Shown: positions 4,549 through 5,286 of the stretch, in pieces
Position numbering within the stretch: position 1 is the stretch's first letter
Layout of the letters: every line of letters begins with the position of its first letter
From: JAHFLQ01 sp964432465
GTDB lineage: Bacteria; Patescibacteriota; Minisyncoccia; UBA6257; WO2-44-18
DNA: 5,286 nt
Assembly: GCA_964432465.1 (NCBI GenBank)
Contig: CAYSNI010000006.1
Span: 1-5,286, forward strand
Reading direction: 5' to 3'
Notes under the pieces: generated by a model
Told to the model about the DNA's origin: nothing
The model's input: only the letters and a program-made list of their open reading frames with translations
The model's database searches: none
Translations under genes and position numbers: made by a program

Positions 4549-5286
4549 CTACGCTTCTCCCCAATCATTCCCGACGGCGCTTTCCACTTTCAGTGGCACC
4601 GCGAGCTTATAAGCCCCTTCCATTTCTTTATGAATCAGCGGAACTGCTTCCTTAAGAATATCATCAGCCACTTCTAACAACAATTCGTCATGAATAGATA
4701 GGAGCAGGCGCGCCTTGTCGCCCCACTTCATTTTTTTAATTAACTCCGCGACTTTAATCATCGCTAGCTTGATAATATCAGCGGCTAAGCCCTGAATCGG
4801 CATGTTAATCGCAATCCGTTCTGACTCCGCGGCGAAACGCCGGTTCGGCCAGTTGATGCCGGGAAGCCAACGGCGGCGTCCGCTAAGGCTCGTCACATAC
4901 TTATTTTCTTTGGCGACAAAAATAGTCTCCTCCTGCCATTTTTTCACATTGGAAAACTTAGTGAAGTAATCATCAATGAATTTTTTTGCTTCCGCGAACG
5001 GTAGTCCGCTCTGCTTGGCGAAGGCCATCGCTCCCATACCGTAACTCACGCCGAAATTAAGAGTTTTCGCCGCTGAGCGCATTTCGGAAGTTACTTTTTC
5101 CAGAGGCACGCCATAAATCTGCGCGGCAGTCAACTTATGAATATCCAGATCTTTTTTAAACGCGTCAATCATTTTCGGATCCTTGGATACGGTCGCCAGT
5201 ACGCGGAGCTCCACCTGGGAATAATCAAAGGTGACAATTTTATAACCTTTTTCCGCGATGAAAACTTTCCGCAGCTCCTTACCCCA
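4549..5286 (-). CDS. polA: DNA polymerase I, C-terminal part (runs off window)
   Basis: The visible part is 245 residues plus TAG, and the frame stays open through 5286, so the gene starts outside the window; the GTG at 5212-5214 lies in the middle of motif A and is not a start. This is the family A polymerase domain used in repair and primer replacement. Motif A is DYSQVELRVL (catalytic Asp21 and Glu26 of the visible part). Motif B is RSAAKTLNFGVSYGM (Arg70, Lys74, Phe78, Tyr82). GRRRWLP and NMPIQGLAADIIK follow, and motif C is SIHDELLLEV (His199, Asp200). All catalytic positions are kept; Phe at the position of E. coli Phe762 predicts discrimination against dideoxynucleotides. The end, GNDWGEA, is the normal family terminus. 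Whether 5'- or 3'-exonuclease domains are present cannot be seen. It is first in the leftward polA-kinase-four-helix-mutM-holA series. Confidence 0.96.
   Translation of the reverse strand, partial: WGKELRKVFIAEKGYKIVTFDYSQVELRVLATVSKDPKMIDAFKKDLDIHKLTAAQIYGVPLEKVTSEMRSAAKTLNFGVSYGMGAMAFAKQSGLPFAEAKKFIDDYFTKFSNVKKWQEETIFVAKENKYVTSLSGRRRWLPGINWPNRRFAAESERIAINMPIQGLAADIIKLAMIKVAELIKKMKWGDKARLLLSIHDELLLEVADDILKEAVPLIHKEMEGAYKLAVPLKVESAVGNDWGEA

Noticed and set aside
4549..5214. Short polA beginning at the GTG at 5214
   Set aside because: That GTG is the Val codon of motif A (DYSQVELR), and the same frame remains open to the window edge with conserved polymerase sequence.

Overview
The window looks like a chromosomal segment of an ultra-small bacterium of the Patescibacteria/CPR (Parcubacteria-like) type. 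This is an inference. It rests on the compact genes, a short DNA polymerase III delta subunit (256 residues), a histidine kinase with an HQ-type H-box, a four-helix-bundle (23S rRNA intervening-sequence family) gene, and several short palindromic intergenic repeats of a kind I recall from such genomes. The standard genetic code fits: all complete genes end in TAA or TAG and no in-frame TGA is needed. Overall GC is roughly 45%, with one clear exception.

Left part (1-595): an unresolved edge (1-111), a nested GC-rich palindrome (112-160), and a self-contained transcription unit on the minus strand. That unit has a perfect-consensus sigma70 promoter (548-576), an AGGAGG ribosome binding site (507-512), a very basic 92-residue protein of unknown function (219-497) and a strong intrinsic terminator (182-211). 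The gene is about 62% GC, well above its neighbours. It is the most interesting object here.

Plus-strand unit (596-1581): a GtrA-like membrane protein followed 28 nt later by rpsT (ribosomal protein S20). The rpsT intrinsic terminator lies inside the 3' part of the convergent holA gene, and the two coding regions overlap tail to tail by 36 nt.

Minus-strand replication/repair block (1482-5286, transcribed right to left): the 3' third of polA (runs off the right edge), a soluble histidine kinase, a four-helix-bundle protein, mutM (Fpg DNA glycosylase) and holA (clamp-loader delta). polA, mutM and holA form a coherent DNA replication and repair set. The kinase and four-helix-bundle genes sit between polA and mutM, and the gaps around them hold several different short repeats. 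The four-helix-bundle gene is bracketed by a 15-bp inverted repeat, which suggests it entered as a cassette. No rRNA, tRNA, CRISPR array or insertion sequence is visible.
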